Assembly: GCA_030706665.1 (NCBI GenBank)
Contig: JAUZOB010000072.1
Span: 1-12,041 of the forward strand
DNA length: 12,041 nt
Source: Bacteroidota bacterium
Lineage (GTDB): Bacteria > Bacteroidota > Bacteroidia > Bacteroidales > Prolixibacteraceae
Direction: 5' to 3'
Positions 1 to 8,516 of this stretch are shown piece after piece. A model generated the notes under the pieces. That model saw only the letters and a program-made list of their open reading frames with translations. It was not told the DNA's origin and made no database searches. Within the stretch, counting starts at the first letter, position 1; the number at the start of each line of letters is the position of its first letter. A program made the position numbers and the translations under genes.

Positions 1-805
1 AACTATTATTGCAGAATTGACCCGTATTACTTCTCACCAATTATGGTTTGGGTCATTAGGATTAGATTTGGGAGCTGTATCCCCATTCTTTTGGGCATTC
101 AGAGAAAGAGAAATCATCTTTGAGATTTTGGAAGAAACCTGCGGTACACGTTTAACAATGAACTACATTGTTCCGGGGGGAGTCATGAAAGATCTTTATC
201 CTACTTTCGTCAAACGTGTAAAAGAGGTTCTTAATCAACTTAAAGACACAATGCATGAATATGACAAACTTCTCACCGGGAATGTCATTCTGCAGTCAAG
301 ATTAAAGGGAGTCGGACACATTTCCGCGGAAGATGCTATTTCTTATGGATGTAGCGGTCCTATTGCCCGTGCGTCAGGTGTTGTTTGTGATATTCGCAAG
401 CGTCATCCTTATGAAGCCTATGACAAAGTTGAGTTTAAAGAAATTATCCGTACCGGTGGTGATTGCTTCGATCGTTATTTGCTTCGTCTTGATGAAATGC
501 GCGAATCAATTCACATCATCGAACAGCTTATCGACAATATTCCCGAAGGCAGCTATCGCGAAAACTTAAAAGGAGTTGTCAAACTTCCTGCCGGAGAATA
601 TTATCAGCGTGTAGAAACAGCTCGTGGAGAATTAGGTGTTTATATTACCAGCGATGGAGGAAGTAAGCCTTATCGTTTAAAATACCGGACTCCCTGCTTC
701 TCTAACTTAGGAATTTTACCTCCTATGCTTAAAGGGACTAAGATTGCCGACATGGTTGCAATCATGGCTACACTCGATTTAATTATTCCAGATATTGACC
801 GATAG
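1..805 (+). CDS. nuoD: NADH-quinone oxidoreductase subunit D (complex I 49-kDa-type subunit), 5' partial
   Basis: This is the C-terminal 267 residues of NuoD; the reading frame is already open at base 2, so the N-terminus lies off the left edge. NuoD sits in the peripheral arm next to the membrane and, with NuoB and NuoH, builds the quinone-reduction site. Family landmarks visible in order are the LTRITSHQLWFGSLGLDLGA stretch at the start of the fragment, PFFWAFRERE, KGVGHISAEDAISYGCSGP with RASGV, a helical RYLLRLDEMRE segment, and the C-terminal RGELGVYITSDGGSKPYRLK, NLGILPPM and DR-end typical of the family. The quinone-site His and Tyr known from this family lie in the missing N-terminal part, so they cannot be checked. 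In Bacteroidales NuoD is often fused behind NuoC as NuoCD; the window cannot show whether that holds here. nuoH follows after 11 bases. Confidence 0.96.
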   Translation, partial: TIIAELTRITSHQLWFGSLGLDLGAVSPFFWAFREREIIFEILEETCGTRLTMNYIVPGGVMKDLYPTFVKRVKEVLNQLKDTMHEYDKLLTGNVILQSRLKGVGHISAEDAISYGCSGPIARASGVVCDIRKRHPYEAYDKVEFKEIIRTGGDCFDRYLLRLDEMRESIHIIEQLIDNIPEGSYRENLKGVVKLPAGEYYQRVETARGELGVYITSDGGSKPYRLKYRTPCFSNLGILPPMLKGTKIADMVAIMATLDLIIPDIDR

Positions 806-816
806 ATCTTATAAAT

Positions 817-1902
817 ATGTTACTAATGATTTCTTTGTCAGACATTACCCAATGGATTCACAAGATGCTGTTTCAATATTTGAATGGGACAGTAGCTTAT
901 GGAGCAGAGTTGGTACTTGCCGGAGTTGCCGTAATTGCCCTTGTAGTCGCAATGGCAATTATAATGGTTTATGCTGAACGTAAGTTTGCAGGCTTCTTTC
1001 AAATGCGTTGGGGGCCGAATCGCGTTGGGAAATGGGGTACTCTTCAGGCTATTGCTGATACAGTTAAGCTAATGCTGAAAGAATGTATCACTCCAAACAA
1101 TGCAGATAAGCCAATGTTCAAATTAGCTCCAATCATAATCACCGTAGTTGGCTTTTTAGCACTTGCACCATTCGCATTTGCAAAAGGAATTGTACTTTGG
1201 GATATGAATATCGGAGTATTCTATGTTACAGCAATTTCTTCCCTTTCCGTTATTGGAATCTTGATGGGAGGATGGGCCAGTAACAACAAATACTCTTTAT
1301 TAGGAGCCCTTCGAAGCGGAGCACAGATTGTAAGTTATGAATTATCAGCAGGTCTTTCAATTGCCGCAATCATTGTGATGAGCGGAAGCATGAGTTTAAA
1401 TGACATCATCTTAGCACAAACAGACGGATGGTGGATTTTAAGAGGCCATATACCAGCAATCATTGCTTTTGTTATTTCTATCATTGCAAGTACAGCCGAA
1501 GCAAACCGTTCACCGTTTGACCTTGCCGAAGGGGAACAAGAGCTAACCGGAGGATACCATACCGAATATTCAGGAATACAGTTCGCTTTGTTTTTCCTTG
1601 CCGAATATACTACAATGTTCATCCTTGCAATGTTGAACATAACGCTGTTCTTAGGAGGATGGATGCCCTTCCACATCCCGGGTCTTACAGTCTTTAATCA
1701 CATCATGGATTTCATTCCTGGCATCGTGTGGTTTTTCGGAAAGACATTCTTCATTCTGTTTTTAATGATTTGGTTCAGGTGGACTTTCCCTAGAATGCGA
1801 ATTGATAAATTGTTGAAACTGGAATGGAAATATCTCCTTCCAATCAGCATTGTCAATCTTTTATTTGCAGCGTTTATTACGCTAATGGGATGGCACTTTT
1901 AA
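817..1902 (+). CDS. nuoH: NADH-quinone oxidoreductase subunit H (complex I ND1-type subunit)
   Basis: NuoH is the membrane subunit that holds the quinone tunnel and links the peripheral arm to the proton-pumping arm. At 361 residues it is slightly longer than the E. coli protein (about 325). Hallmarks are YAERKFAGFFQMRWGPNRVG from residue 52, then GWASNNKYSLLGALRSGAQ and SYELSAG in the middle. The acidic loop at residues 228-253 (NRSPFDLAEGEQELTGG followed by YHTEYSG) carries the conserved glutamates of the quinone and E-channel region. About eight hydrophobic membrane segments are present. The first ATG (817) has no Shine-Dalgarno sequence. A second in-frame ATG at 826 gives an N-terminus MISLSDITQWIHKML that looks more like other Bacteroidales NuoH starts, so the true start may be 826. 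The gene directly follows nuoD, with no nuoEFG in between. Confidence 0.97.
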   Translation: MLLMISLSDITQWIHKMLFQYLNGTVAYGAELVLAGVAVIALVVAMAIIMVYAERKFAGFFQMRWGPNRVGKWGTLQAIADTVKLMLKECITPNNADKPMFKLAPIIITVVGFLALAPFAFAKGIVLWDMNIGVFYVTAISSLSVIGILMGGWASNNKYSLLGALRSGAQIVSYELSAGLSIAAIIVMSGSMSLNDIILAQTDGWWILRGHIPAIIAFVISIIASTAEANRSPFDLAEGEQELTGGYHTEYSGIQFALFFLAEYTTMFILAMLNITLFLGGWMPFHIPGLTVFNHIMDFIPGIVWFFGKTFFILFLMIWFRWTFPRMRIDKLLKLEWKYLLPISIVNLLFAAFITLMGWHF

Positions 1903-1914
1903 TATTAATTGTCG

Positions 1915-2397
1915 ATGAGAAGCATTTATAAATATTTTTACGACATCTTCCACGGGTTTTATTCCTTATGGACCGGTATGATGACAACTGGCTATTACCT
2001 GGTACACCCGAAGAAGATTTTAACACAAGAGTATCCTGACAACAGAGGGACAACCCTATACATTGCCGAGCGTTTTCATGGCGAGGTTGTGATGCCACAT
2101 GATGAGAATAATGAACATCGCTGTACTGCTTGTTCTCTCTGCCAGATGAGTTGTCCAAACGGATCTATTGAAGTAAAATCAGAAATGATTGAGACTCCTG
2201 AAGGCAAGAAAAAGAAGGTCCTCAAACAATGGATTTACCATATCGATTTGTGTACCTTTTGCGGATCATGCATTGATGCATGTCCAAGTGATGCTATTAG
2301 GATGAGCAATGAATTTGAACATGCCTCCTACACAAAGGATGCGTTTCTAAAGGTGCTCAATAAACCTGGTTCTAAACTAAAATCAAAAGAAAAATGA
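1915..2397 (+). CDS. nuoI: NADH-quinone oxidoreductase subunit I (2x[4Fe-4S] ferredoxin-type)
   Basis: NuoI carries the two tetranuclear clusters (N6a and N6b) that pass electrons to the terminal cluster in NuoB near the quinone site. The 160-residue product shows both ferredoxin motifs: CTACSLCQMSCP with cysteines at residues 70, 73, 76 and 80, and CTFCGSCIDACP with cysteines at 113, 116, 119 and 123. The spacing CxxCxxCxxxCP is perfect in both. An N-terminal amphipathic stretch (FHGFYSLWTGMMTTGYYL) fits the part that lies on the membrane surface. I chose ATG 1915; an in-frame TTG at 1909 would add only two residues. The stop codon overlaps the nuoJ start (ATGA), which indicates translational coupling. 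Confidence 0.97.
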   Translation: MRSIYKYFYDIFHGFYSLWTGMMTTGYYLVHPKKILTQEYPDNRGTTLYIAERFHGEVVMPHDENNEHRCTACSLCQMSCPNGSIEVKSEMIETPEGKKKKVLKQWIYHIDLCTFCGSCIDACPSDAIRMSNEFEHASYTKDAFLKVLNKPGSKLKSKEK

Positions 2398-2906
2398 GTG
2401 CTCAGGCAATTGCTTTTTACATCTTAGGTGCTCTTGCTATTGTTTGTAGCGCCTTAACAATCTTTTCCCGAATGATTTTCCGTTCGGCGATTTATCTGCT
2501 CTTCTCTTTAATCAGCATTGCAGGAATCTATTTTTTGATGGAAATGGACTTTATTGCAGCATTACAGATCATGGTGTATGTTGGCGGGATTGTTGTTCTA
2601 ATCATTTTCTCTATTTTCCTTACACACAGATCAGGGGATAAACTTCCTTGTGCATTGACGAAGCGTTCACTGATAGGCGGCATTATCGCATTGTCAGGAT
2701 TAGCATTATCTGGATGGATAATTCTTCGCAATACATTTACTGCTACCAATAAGCCGGCAGTTGATTTATCAATCCGGAACATTGGACGTCAGATGCTCGA
2801 TTATCAACAACACGGATACGTTTATCCGTTTGAGATCATCAGTTTTCTGATTCTGGCAGCACTGATCGGATGTATTGTTATTGCAGTAAAAGATAAAAAA
2901 GAATAA
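2394..2906 (+). CDS. nuoJ: NADH-quinone oxidoreductase subunit J (complex I ND6-type subunit)
   Basis: NuoJ is a small membrane subunit between NuoH and NuoK; its third transmembrane helix changes shape in the coupling mechanism. The 170-residue product has about five hydrophobic helices. The best-conserved part is at residues 50-75: EMDFIAALQIMVYVGGIVVL, in which VYVGG matches the family's pi-bulge helix TM3. The protein ends in a basic tail (VKDKKE). The start overlaps the nuoI stop by four bases, and nuoK begins five bases after its stop. Confidence 0.95.
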   Translation: MSAQAIAFYILGALAIVCSALTIFSRMIFRSAIYLLFSLISIAGIYFLMEMDFIAALQIMVYVGGIVVLIIFSIFLTHRSGDKLPCALTKRSLIGGIIALSGLALSGWIILRNTFTATNKPAVDLSIRNIGRQMLDYQQHGYVYPFEIISFLILAALIGCIVIAVKDKKE

Positions 2907-2911
2907 ATATC

Positions 2912-3226
2912 ATGGAACAAGTACCATTGGCACATATGCTGATTTTAAGCACAATTTTGTTCTTTATCGGTATATATGGATTTTTCACTCGTCGTAATAT
3001 GATTACGATGCTAATGTCGACTGAGCTTATCCTTAATAGCGTGAATATTAATTTCGTCGCTTTTAACAGATATCTCTATCCGCATCAACTTGAAGGTATC
3101 TTTTTTACACTGTTCATTATTGCCGTCGCTGCTTCAGAAGTATCATTGGCAGTTGCAATTATCATAAACATATACCGCAAGTTTAAGACAATTGATATTG
3201 AAGAAACAGACACGATGAAATATTAG
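2912..3226 (+). CDS. nuoK: NADH-quinone oxidoreductase subunit K (complex I ND4L-type subunit)
   Basis: NuoK is a three-helix membrane subunit in the proton path between NuoJ and NuoN. The length of 104 residues is normal for the family. Both buried glutamates that are essential in E. coli NuoK (E36 and E72) have equivalents here: E38 in MLMSTELILNSVNINF and E76 in AVAASEVSLAVAI. The cytoplasmic RRN turn before TM2 is also present. It lies five bases after nuoJ and three bases before nuoL, within the operon. Confidence 0.97.
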   Translation: MEQVPLAHMLILSTILFFIGIYGFFTRRNMITMLMSTELILNSVNINFVAFNRYLYPHQLEGIFFTLFIIAVAASEVSLAVAIIINIYRKFKTIDIEETDTMKY

Positions 3227-3229
3227 ATT

Positions 3230-5161
3230 ATGAATTCAGATATCTATATCTTACTCATTTTGTTACTGCCCCTGCTTAGTTTCCTTTTTATAGGATTATC
3301 GGGGCGGAAACTATCGACAGGGATGGCAGTCTCTGTTGGTTGTTTAACATTGATAACAACCCTCATTTTTTCTATAGCCGTAGCCTTTGACTACTTCTTT
3401 GTTAAAGGCAGTGTAGGTGGAGTATATGCTCCACAGATCGTAGCAAGATTCGAATGGCTCCGATTCTCTCCGGGTATGTCTATTGACCTGGGATTAATTG
3501 TCGATCCGATTTCAGTAATGATGTTACTTGTTATCACCTGTATTTCGACAATGGTTAATATTTTCAGCATCGGATACATGAAAGGTGAAGAACGTTTGAA
3601 AAGCTATTATGCTTACCTTTCTTTATTTACCTTTTCAATGTTAGGATTGGTTTTGTCGATTAATATCTTTCAGATGTACATCTTCTGGGAGTTGGTTGGT
3701 ATATCATCTTTCCTTCTGATTGGTTTCTTCTTCAATAAACCATCAGCGATTGCTGCAGCCAAGAAAGCATTTATCGTAACAAGATTTGCCGATTTCGGAT
3801 TTCTGATCGGAATTCTGATTTTAGGAACCGGAGCAAAGACTTTCGACTTTCTGACATTGATCGATCGTTTAACCCATCCGGGCGTTGCCCTCGATTCTTT
3901 AACAGGCAGTGGCTTCCTTGGAATGTCTTGTCTTACATGGGCTCTTATTCTTGTCTTCATGGGTGGTGCCGGTAAGTCAGCAATGTTCCCATTACACATC
4001 TGGTTGCCGGATGCAATGGAAGGTCCCACACCTGTTTCTGCATTAATCCATGCTGCGACGATGGTTGTTGCCGGAGTATTCCTTGTGGCCAGGCTGTTCC
4101 CTATCTATTCGATATCGGCTCCGGAAGTACTTCAGGGCATTGCATACATAGGTTCATTCACTGCTCTTTTCTCTGCATTGATTGCCTGCGCCCAGACTGA
4201 TATCAAAAAAGTACTTGCCTACTCTACCATCTCTCAGATTGGTTTTATGATGTTCGCATTAGGTGTAGCAGGTTGGGGTGAAGGACACGATGAAGGTTTT
4301 ACCGCTTCAATGTTCCATTTATTCACTCACGCTTTCTTCAAAGCTTTATTATTCCTTTGTGCCGGTTCTGTTATCCATGCAGTACATAGCAATGAAATGA
4401 AAGATATGGGCGGGTTAAGGAAGTCAATGCCGATCACACACATCACATTTTTACTGGCTTGCCTTGCAATTGCGGGGATTCCTCCTTTCTCAGGTTTCTT
4501 TAGTAAAGAAGCAATCCTTTCAGCCGCAGCCCATGGTAATCCTCCTGTATTCTATGTTGGTTTATTTACCAGTGCACTAACCAGCTTTTACATGTTCCGT
4601 TTATATTTCAGCATTTTCTGGAGCAAGCCTGTTGATGCGCACGCACACAATCATGAAAAAGGACAGTGGGCTATGAATATTCCACTTATTCTTCTGGCTA
4701 TAGGTGCAGTCTTAGCAGGTCTTATTCCTTTTGGGAAATATGTTAGTGCAACCGGGAAAGCAATTGAATTACCCATTCACGTGATGTTCTCAGTTTTGCC
4801 TGTATGCCTCGGATTAGGAGGTATTCTTGTGGCAGCATTCATGTATAAAAAACAGAATGAGATTCCACAGAAGGTCACTAAATTATTGGGCAATTTCTAC
4901 GAAGCTGCATATAAGAAGTTCTTTATTGATGAGATCTATCTTTTCTTAACTCATAAAGTCATTTTCAACCTTATTGGAAGACCTGCTGCATGGTTTGATC
5001 GGAATGTTGTTGATGGAATGATTCAGAGAACAGGTTCTACAAGTGTAAATACATCCAATGCAATAAAGAACCTTCAATCAGGCAAACTTCAGGGATATAC
5101 AATGTATTTCCTTGGTGGCGTGATTGTTTTAGTTGTACTAATACTGATTAAATTCTTATAA
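3230..5161 (+). CDS. nuoL: NADH-quinone oxidoreductase subunit L (antiporter-like, complex I ND5-type subunit)
   Basis: NuoL is the most distal antiporter-like proton-pumping subunit. The 643 residues include the antiporter core plus the C-terminal lateral helix that runs along the membrane arm. The catalytic pattern is intact: E154 in TM5 (MYIFWELVGISSF), K249 in TM7 (GGAGKSAMFPLHIWLPDAM), the GPTPVSALIHAATMV signature just after it, and K426 in TM12 (SGFFSKEAIL). The C-terminal region (YKKFFIDEIYLF, then WFDRNVVDGM) and a last membrane anchor match the family. The gene starts three bases after nuoK and ends three bases before the nuoM ATG. Confidence 0.98.
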   Translation: MNSDIYILLILLLPLLSFLFIGLSGRKLSTGMAVSVGCLTLITTLIFSIAVAFDYFFVKGSVGGVYAPQIVARFEWLRFSPGMSIDLGLIVDPISVMMLLVITCISTMVNIFSIGYMKGEERLKSYYAYLSLFTFSMLGLVLSINIFQMYIFWELVGISSFLLIGFFFNKPSAIAAAKKAFIVTRFADFGFLIGILILGTGAKTFDFLTLIDRLTHPGVALDSLTGSGFLGMSCLTWALILVFMGGAGKSAMFPLHIWLPDAMEGPTPVSALIHAATMVVAGVFLVARLFPIYSISAPEVLQGIAYIGSFTALFSALIACAQTDIKKVLAYSTISQIGFMMFALGVAGWGEGHDEGFTASMFHLFTHAFFKALLFLCAGSVIHAVHSNEMKDMGGLRKSMPITHITFLLACLAIAGIPPFSGFFSKEAILSAAAHGNPPVFYVGLFTSALTSFYMFRLYFSIFWSKPVDAHAHNHEKGQWAMNIPLILLAIGAVLAGLIPFGKYVSATGKAIELPIHVMFSVLPVCLGLGGILVAAFMYKKQNEIPQKVTKLLGNFYEAAYKKFFIDEIYLFLTHKVIFNLIGRPAAWFDRNVVDGMIQRTGSTSVNTSNAIKNLQSGKLQGYTMYFLGGVIVLVVLILIKFL

Positions 5162-5164
5162 TTG

Positions 5165-6658
5165 ATGAGTATCCTAACTTTATTAATAATCTGCCCCCTT
5201 CTCACTTCAGTTTTATTACTTCTACCCAAAAGTGATAAAGGGACCAAGTCAATCGCACTGATTGGAAGTATCATTCAAATAGCGTTGACAGGATATATAA
5301 CTTTTCTTTATCAGGCAATCAGAAGTGCAGGCGATAAAAGCCAGATGCTTTTTGAAAGCAATATTGTCTGGTTTTCGACATTACACATTAACTTTCATAC
5401 CGGTGTCGACGGAATCTCACTCGTAATGATGCTGCTTACAGGCTTTGTTGTTCTTGCCGGTGTTCTAGTATCCTGGAACATAAAAAATCAAGTTAAAGAA
5501 TTTTTCTTCTTTATCATGCTTTTAAGTACCGGAGCATTTGGTTTTTTCATGTCACTTGACCTGTTTATGCTTTTCTTCTTCCTTGAAATAGCAGTCGTTC
5601 CAAAATATATGCTGATTGGAATCTGGGGAAGTGGAAAGAAAGAAAACAATGCAATGAAACTTGCCTTGATGCTTATGGCAGGGTCAGCAATGGTATTCCT
5701 TGGGATTGTAGGAATCTATTTTGCTTCAGGCTATTTTGGTCCTCATAACACCTGGGATATTCTTGAACTTTCAAAGATTCATCTTCCAGCCGAAATTCAA
5801 CGAGTAATATATGTTCTGACCTTTGTCGGGTTCGGAGTATTTACTGCCATGTTCCCATTTCATACATGGGCACCTGACGGTCACTCTTCAGCACCGACTG
5901 CTGCTTCAATGTTCCTTGCAGGCATCTCTATGAAACTTGGAGGTTACGGTTGTTTAAGAGTTGCAACCTATTTAATGCCGACTGCAGCCAAAGAATTATC
6001 ATGGATCTTTATCATTCTTGCTTCAATTGCAATTGTCTATGGTGCATTTGCAACATTAATGCAAAAAGACCTGAAGTATATGAATGCATATTCTTCCGTG
6101 AGCCACTGCGGATTTGTAGTTTTGGGTATTGCGATGTTAACAAAGACCGCATTTGCCGGAGCAGTAATGCAGATGGTATCACATGGACTCATGACAGCAC
6201 TTTTCTTTGCCGCAATCGGGATGATATACGATAGAACACATACCCGTATGAGTGACCAACTGGGAGGAATGCTTAAACAACTTCCGTTTATCGGTACTGC
6301 GTTTATCATTGCAGGTCTATGTTCTTTAGGATTACCCGGATTTAGTGGATTTGTCTCAGAGATGACTATTTTCACCGGATCATGGGAAAAAGCAGGACTT
6401 TTCTATCGGGTAGCGACCATTCTTGCTTGCGCTTCAATTGTAATAACAGCAGTCTACATCTTAAGAGCTGTTGGGAAAGCAATATGGGGAACCGTTACGA
6501 ATAAAACCTATTTAATGCTTACCGATGCAACTTGGAGCGAAAGAGCTGCAACCATTTTACTGGTAGTTGGTATTGTCATTATTGGTGTTGCGCCTTTCCT
6601 GTTCATCCGGTTAATAGAACCTGATGTTCAATACATTATTAACAGAATTATTCTCTAA
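5165..6658 (+). CDS. nuoM: NADH-quinone oxidoreductase subunit M (antiporter-like, complex I ND4-type subunit)
   Basis: NuoM is the middle antiporter-like proton-pumping subunit; the product has 497 residues from ATG 5165 (a TTG at 5162 lies directly upstream). Family marks include the HTGVDGIS segment, E141 in TM5 (FFFLEIAVVPKYMLIGIWG), HSSAPTAASMFLAGISMK with K257 in TM8, KDLKYMNAYSSVSH, and E399 in TM12 (GFVSEMTIF). Oddities: the TM7 lysine essential in E. coli NuoM (K234) aligns with F226 (VFTAMFPFHTW), and a lysine not usual at this site, K147, stands six residues after the TM5 glutamate. This may be a lineage-wide variant rather than a defect, since everything else looks intact. nuoN follows after 16 bases. 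Confidence 0.97.
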   Translation: MSILTLLIICPLLTSVLLLLPKSDKGTKSIALIGSIIQIALTGYITFLYQAIRSAGDKSQMLFESNIVWFSTLHINFHTGVDGISLVMMLLTGFVVLAGVLVSWNIKNQVKEFFFFIMLLSTGAFGFFMSLDLFMLFFFLEIAVVPKYMLIGIWGSGKKENNAMKLALMLMAGSAMVFLGIVGIYFASGYFGPHNTWDILELSKIHLPAEIQRVIYVLTFVGFGVFTAMFPFHTWAPDGHSSAPTAASMFLAGISMKLGGYGCLRVATYLMPTAAKELSWIFIILASIAIVYGAFATLMQKDLKYMNAYSSVSHCGFVVLGIAMLTKTAFAGAVMQMVSHGLMTALFFAAIGMIYDRTHTRMSDQLGGMLKQLPFIGTAFIIAGLCSLGLPGFSGFVSEMTIFTGSWEKAGLFYRVATILACASIVITAVYILRAVGKAIWGTVTNKTYLMLTDATWSERAATILLVVGIVIIGVAPFLFIRLIEPDVQYIINRIIL

Positions 6659-6674
6659 TACTGAAAAACATTGA

Positions 6675-8084
6675 ATGATGATTAACGAATCGTTATTACT
6701 TCTCCGATATGAAGGAATTATCGTTTTCATGATATTCGTACTTTTTGTACTAAACCTTACAGATTTCGATAAAAAGCCTTCCAGGTTCCTGAATGTTGTC
6801 AATGCAATGCTATTCATCAACTTTATCGCAGGATTTCTTCCTATGCCTGAAGGTTCCGCTTTTCAAGGATTCTTCCGTTCATCAGGGATTATTGCATTGG
6901 AGAAAAATGTCCTCAACCTCGGAATATTGTTAATTTCTTTATCGGGGTATAATTGGGTTGCCAAATCAAGAAAGGCAGTAGAATACTATATTTTGTTGCT
7001 TTCGAGCCTGCTTGGATTGTTTGTAATGCTTTCAAGTGGTCATATTCTTGTCTTATATCTTGGATTAGAGTTATCCTCTCTTCCGATGGCCGCACTTGCT
7101 GCATTGAATACCAATAGTCAGAAATCATCAGAAGCCGGTGTCAAATACATCTTATCTTCAGCTTTCTCTACCGGGGTCACCCTTTTCGGAATCTCTCTGC
7201 TTTACGGAGCAGTCGGAGATTTGAGTTTCCAGTCAATCTCTCAACACTTACAACCAAATGCTCTTTCACTGATGGCATGTATTTTTATGCTCAGCGGATT
7301 TGCATTTAAAGTTTCCGTTGTGCCATTCCATTTTTGGACAGCAGATGTATATGAAGGAGCTCCGACTTCGGTATCAAATTTCTATGCAGTAATTTCAAAA
7401 GGAGCAGGGATATTCGTTCTCATGACTGTTCTGTATTCCCTTTTTAAAAATATCACTGAAATCTGGCTCTATACAATTTCAATCCTTGCTGCATTGAGTA
7501 TGACAATCGGAAATCTTTTTGCATTACGTCAAAATAATTTCAAAAGATTCCTTGCTTTCTCATCCATTGCTCAAGTTGGTTTTGTACTGGTAGGGATAAC
7601 ATCAGCATCAAAAGTCGGGATTGACTCAGTTATTTACTTTGTCATAATTTACCTGCTCAGTAATGTTGTTCTCTTCAGTGTTATCGAAGCAATTTCAGAC
7701 AAAACAGGAAAAGAAAAAATCTCCGATTTAAAGGGGCTTTATAAAACCAATCCCCTGTTTTCAATCGTAATGACAATTGCATTATTCTCTTTGGCAGGTG
7801 TACCTCCTACTGCCGGATTCTTCGGGAAGTTCTTTCTGTTGACATCAGGTATGGGTGCAGGAAGCTATATATTAATCGGAATTACAGCGATTAATCTCGT
7901 ACTTTCCTTATACAACTATCTGAGAATTGTCAAAGCCTTCTTCATCGATAAAGAAGAAGCAGAAATGCCTTTGGTAAAAGGAAACTGGCAAACAAGTCTT
8001 GTTCTACTGGCTTGTGGTTGCGGAATTCTGGTTCTTACATTTGCAGGTGGTCTTTATCATTTCATTGATACACTGAATTTCTAA
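6675..8084 (+). CDS. nuoN: NADH-quinone oxidoreductase subunit N (antiporter-like, complex I ND2-type subunit)
   Basis: NuoN is the antiporter-like subunit nearest to NuoK and is the last gene of the operon. The 469 residues carry the expected charged positions: E132 in TM5 (LYLGLELSSLPM), K212 in TM7 (FAFKVSVVPFHFWTADVYEG), K242 in TM8 (FYAVISKGAGIF) and K385 in TM12 (GVPPTAGFFGKFFLL). FKRFLAFSSIAQVGF matches the broken-helix region. Two ATGs in tandem (6675 and 6678) make the exact start uncertain by one codon. A strong terminator begins 44 bases after the stop. Confidence 0.97.
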   Translation: MMINESLLLLRYEGIIVFMIFVLFVLNLTDFDKKPSRFLNVVNAMLFINFIAGFLPMPEGSAFQGFFRSSGIIALEKNVLNLGILLISLSGYNWVAKSRKAVEYYILLLSSLLGLFVMLSSGHILVLYLGLELSSLPMAALAALNTNSQKSSEAGVKYILSSAFSTGVTLFGISLLYGAVGDLSFQSISQHLQPNALSLMACIFMLSGFAFKVSVVPFHFWTADVYEGAPTSVSNFYAVISKGAGIFVLMTVLYSLFKNITEIWLYTISILAALSMTIGNLFALRQNNFKRFLAFSSIAQVGFVLVGITSASKVGIDSVIYFVIIYLLSNVVLFSVIEAISDKTGKEKISDLKGLYKTNPLFSIVMTIALFSLAGVPPTAGFFGKFFLLTSGMGAGSYILIGITAINLVLSLYNYLRIVKAFFIDKEEAEMPLVKGNWQTSLVLLACGCGILVLTFAGGLYHFIDTLNF

Positions 8085-8128
8085 AAACTATTCTTTTTAG
8101 AGATTCTCCTACGGATATATTATCCATT

Positions 8129-8175
8129 AAAAATCAGCGGCAGACTTAAATACATTAGTCTGCCGCTGATTTTTT
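8129..8175 (+). terminator. Rho-independent terminator of the nuo operon
   Basis: A perfect 18-bp inverted repeat (AAAAATCAGCGGCAGACT at 8129-8146, its exact complement at 8157-8174) encloses a 10-base loop. The core CAGCGGCAGAC is GC-rich, and the right arm runs into six T residues (8170-8175). The A-tract on the left arm would make it work in both directions, but no gene facing the other way is seen here. Confidence 0.93.
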
Positions 8176-8498
8176 ATACCCTAATAACGGCACAACTGAA
8201 TACAGAAATAGAGTTTTTCACAAAACTACTGGCAAAGATCATCCTTCCTTTCACTATACGAGTAAAATTTGGAGTATTGATGAAACGAAGATCATACGCA
8301 CTCAAGGTCTGAGAAGAATATTCATCAGTCATGGTATTTATTGGTCAGCGGGACATTTATTTAATTTAGCCAAGACTCTCAAACCAAGGATTTCTTTCAA
8401 GGATTGTTTTAAAAGTTTTCAATTTCAAATATCTCAAAACTTAATTCTTCTAACATAAAATGAATATGACTCGAAGCAGTATAGAAGTCAGAATTCTG
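8176..8498. other. Intergenic region without a recognised gene
   Basis: No recognisable gene lies between the nuo terminator and the promoter-like box at 8499. One + strand frame is free of stops from 8159 to 8455 (99 codons, stop at 8456-8458) but has no ATG and no similarity that I recognise. A small 6-bp hairpin (AGTTTT at 8212-8217, AAAACT at 8222-8227) is the only other structure noticed. The sequence becomes more A/T-rich towards the right. Confidence 0.6.
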
Positions 8499-8506
8499 TA
8501 TATTTG
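8499..8506 (+). promoter_or_regulatory. Possible Bacteroidetes-type -7 promoter element upstream of rmuC
   Basis: TATATTTG matches the Bacteroidetes -7 consensus TAnnTTTG exactly. I see no TTTG (-33 element) at the usual 19-21 bases upstream, so support is partial. Transcription would start near 8513, giving a leader of about 220 bases before rmuC. This would fit the need for a new promoter after the strong nuo terminator. Confidence 0.35.
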
Positions 8507-8516
8507 CTGTAATCGA

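Noticed and set aside
1335..1676. 113-codon minus-strand frame inside nuoH, and a similar 119-codon one inside nuoL (3670-4029)
   Set aside because: Both lie fully within strongly conserved complex I genes and are explained by the codon usage of the opposite strand.
5165..6658. NuoM read as a broken or inactive subunit because the TM7 lysine is missing
   Set aside because: Length, the TM5 and TM12 glutamates, the TM8 lysine and all other signatures are intact, and no frameshift is present; a lineage variant explains it better.
8212..8227. Second small hairpin after the nuo terminator (AGTTTT-TCAC-AAAACT)
   Set aside because: Only six A/T-rich base pairs with no T-run; a strong terminator already stands just before it.
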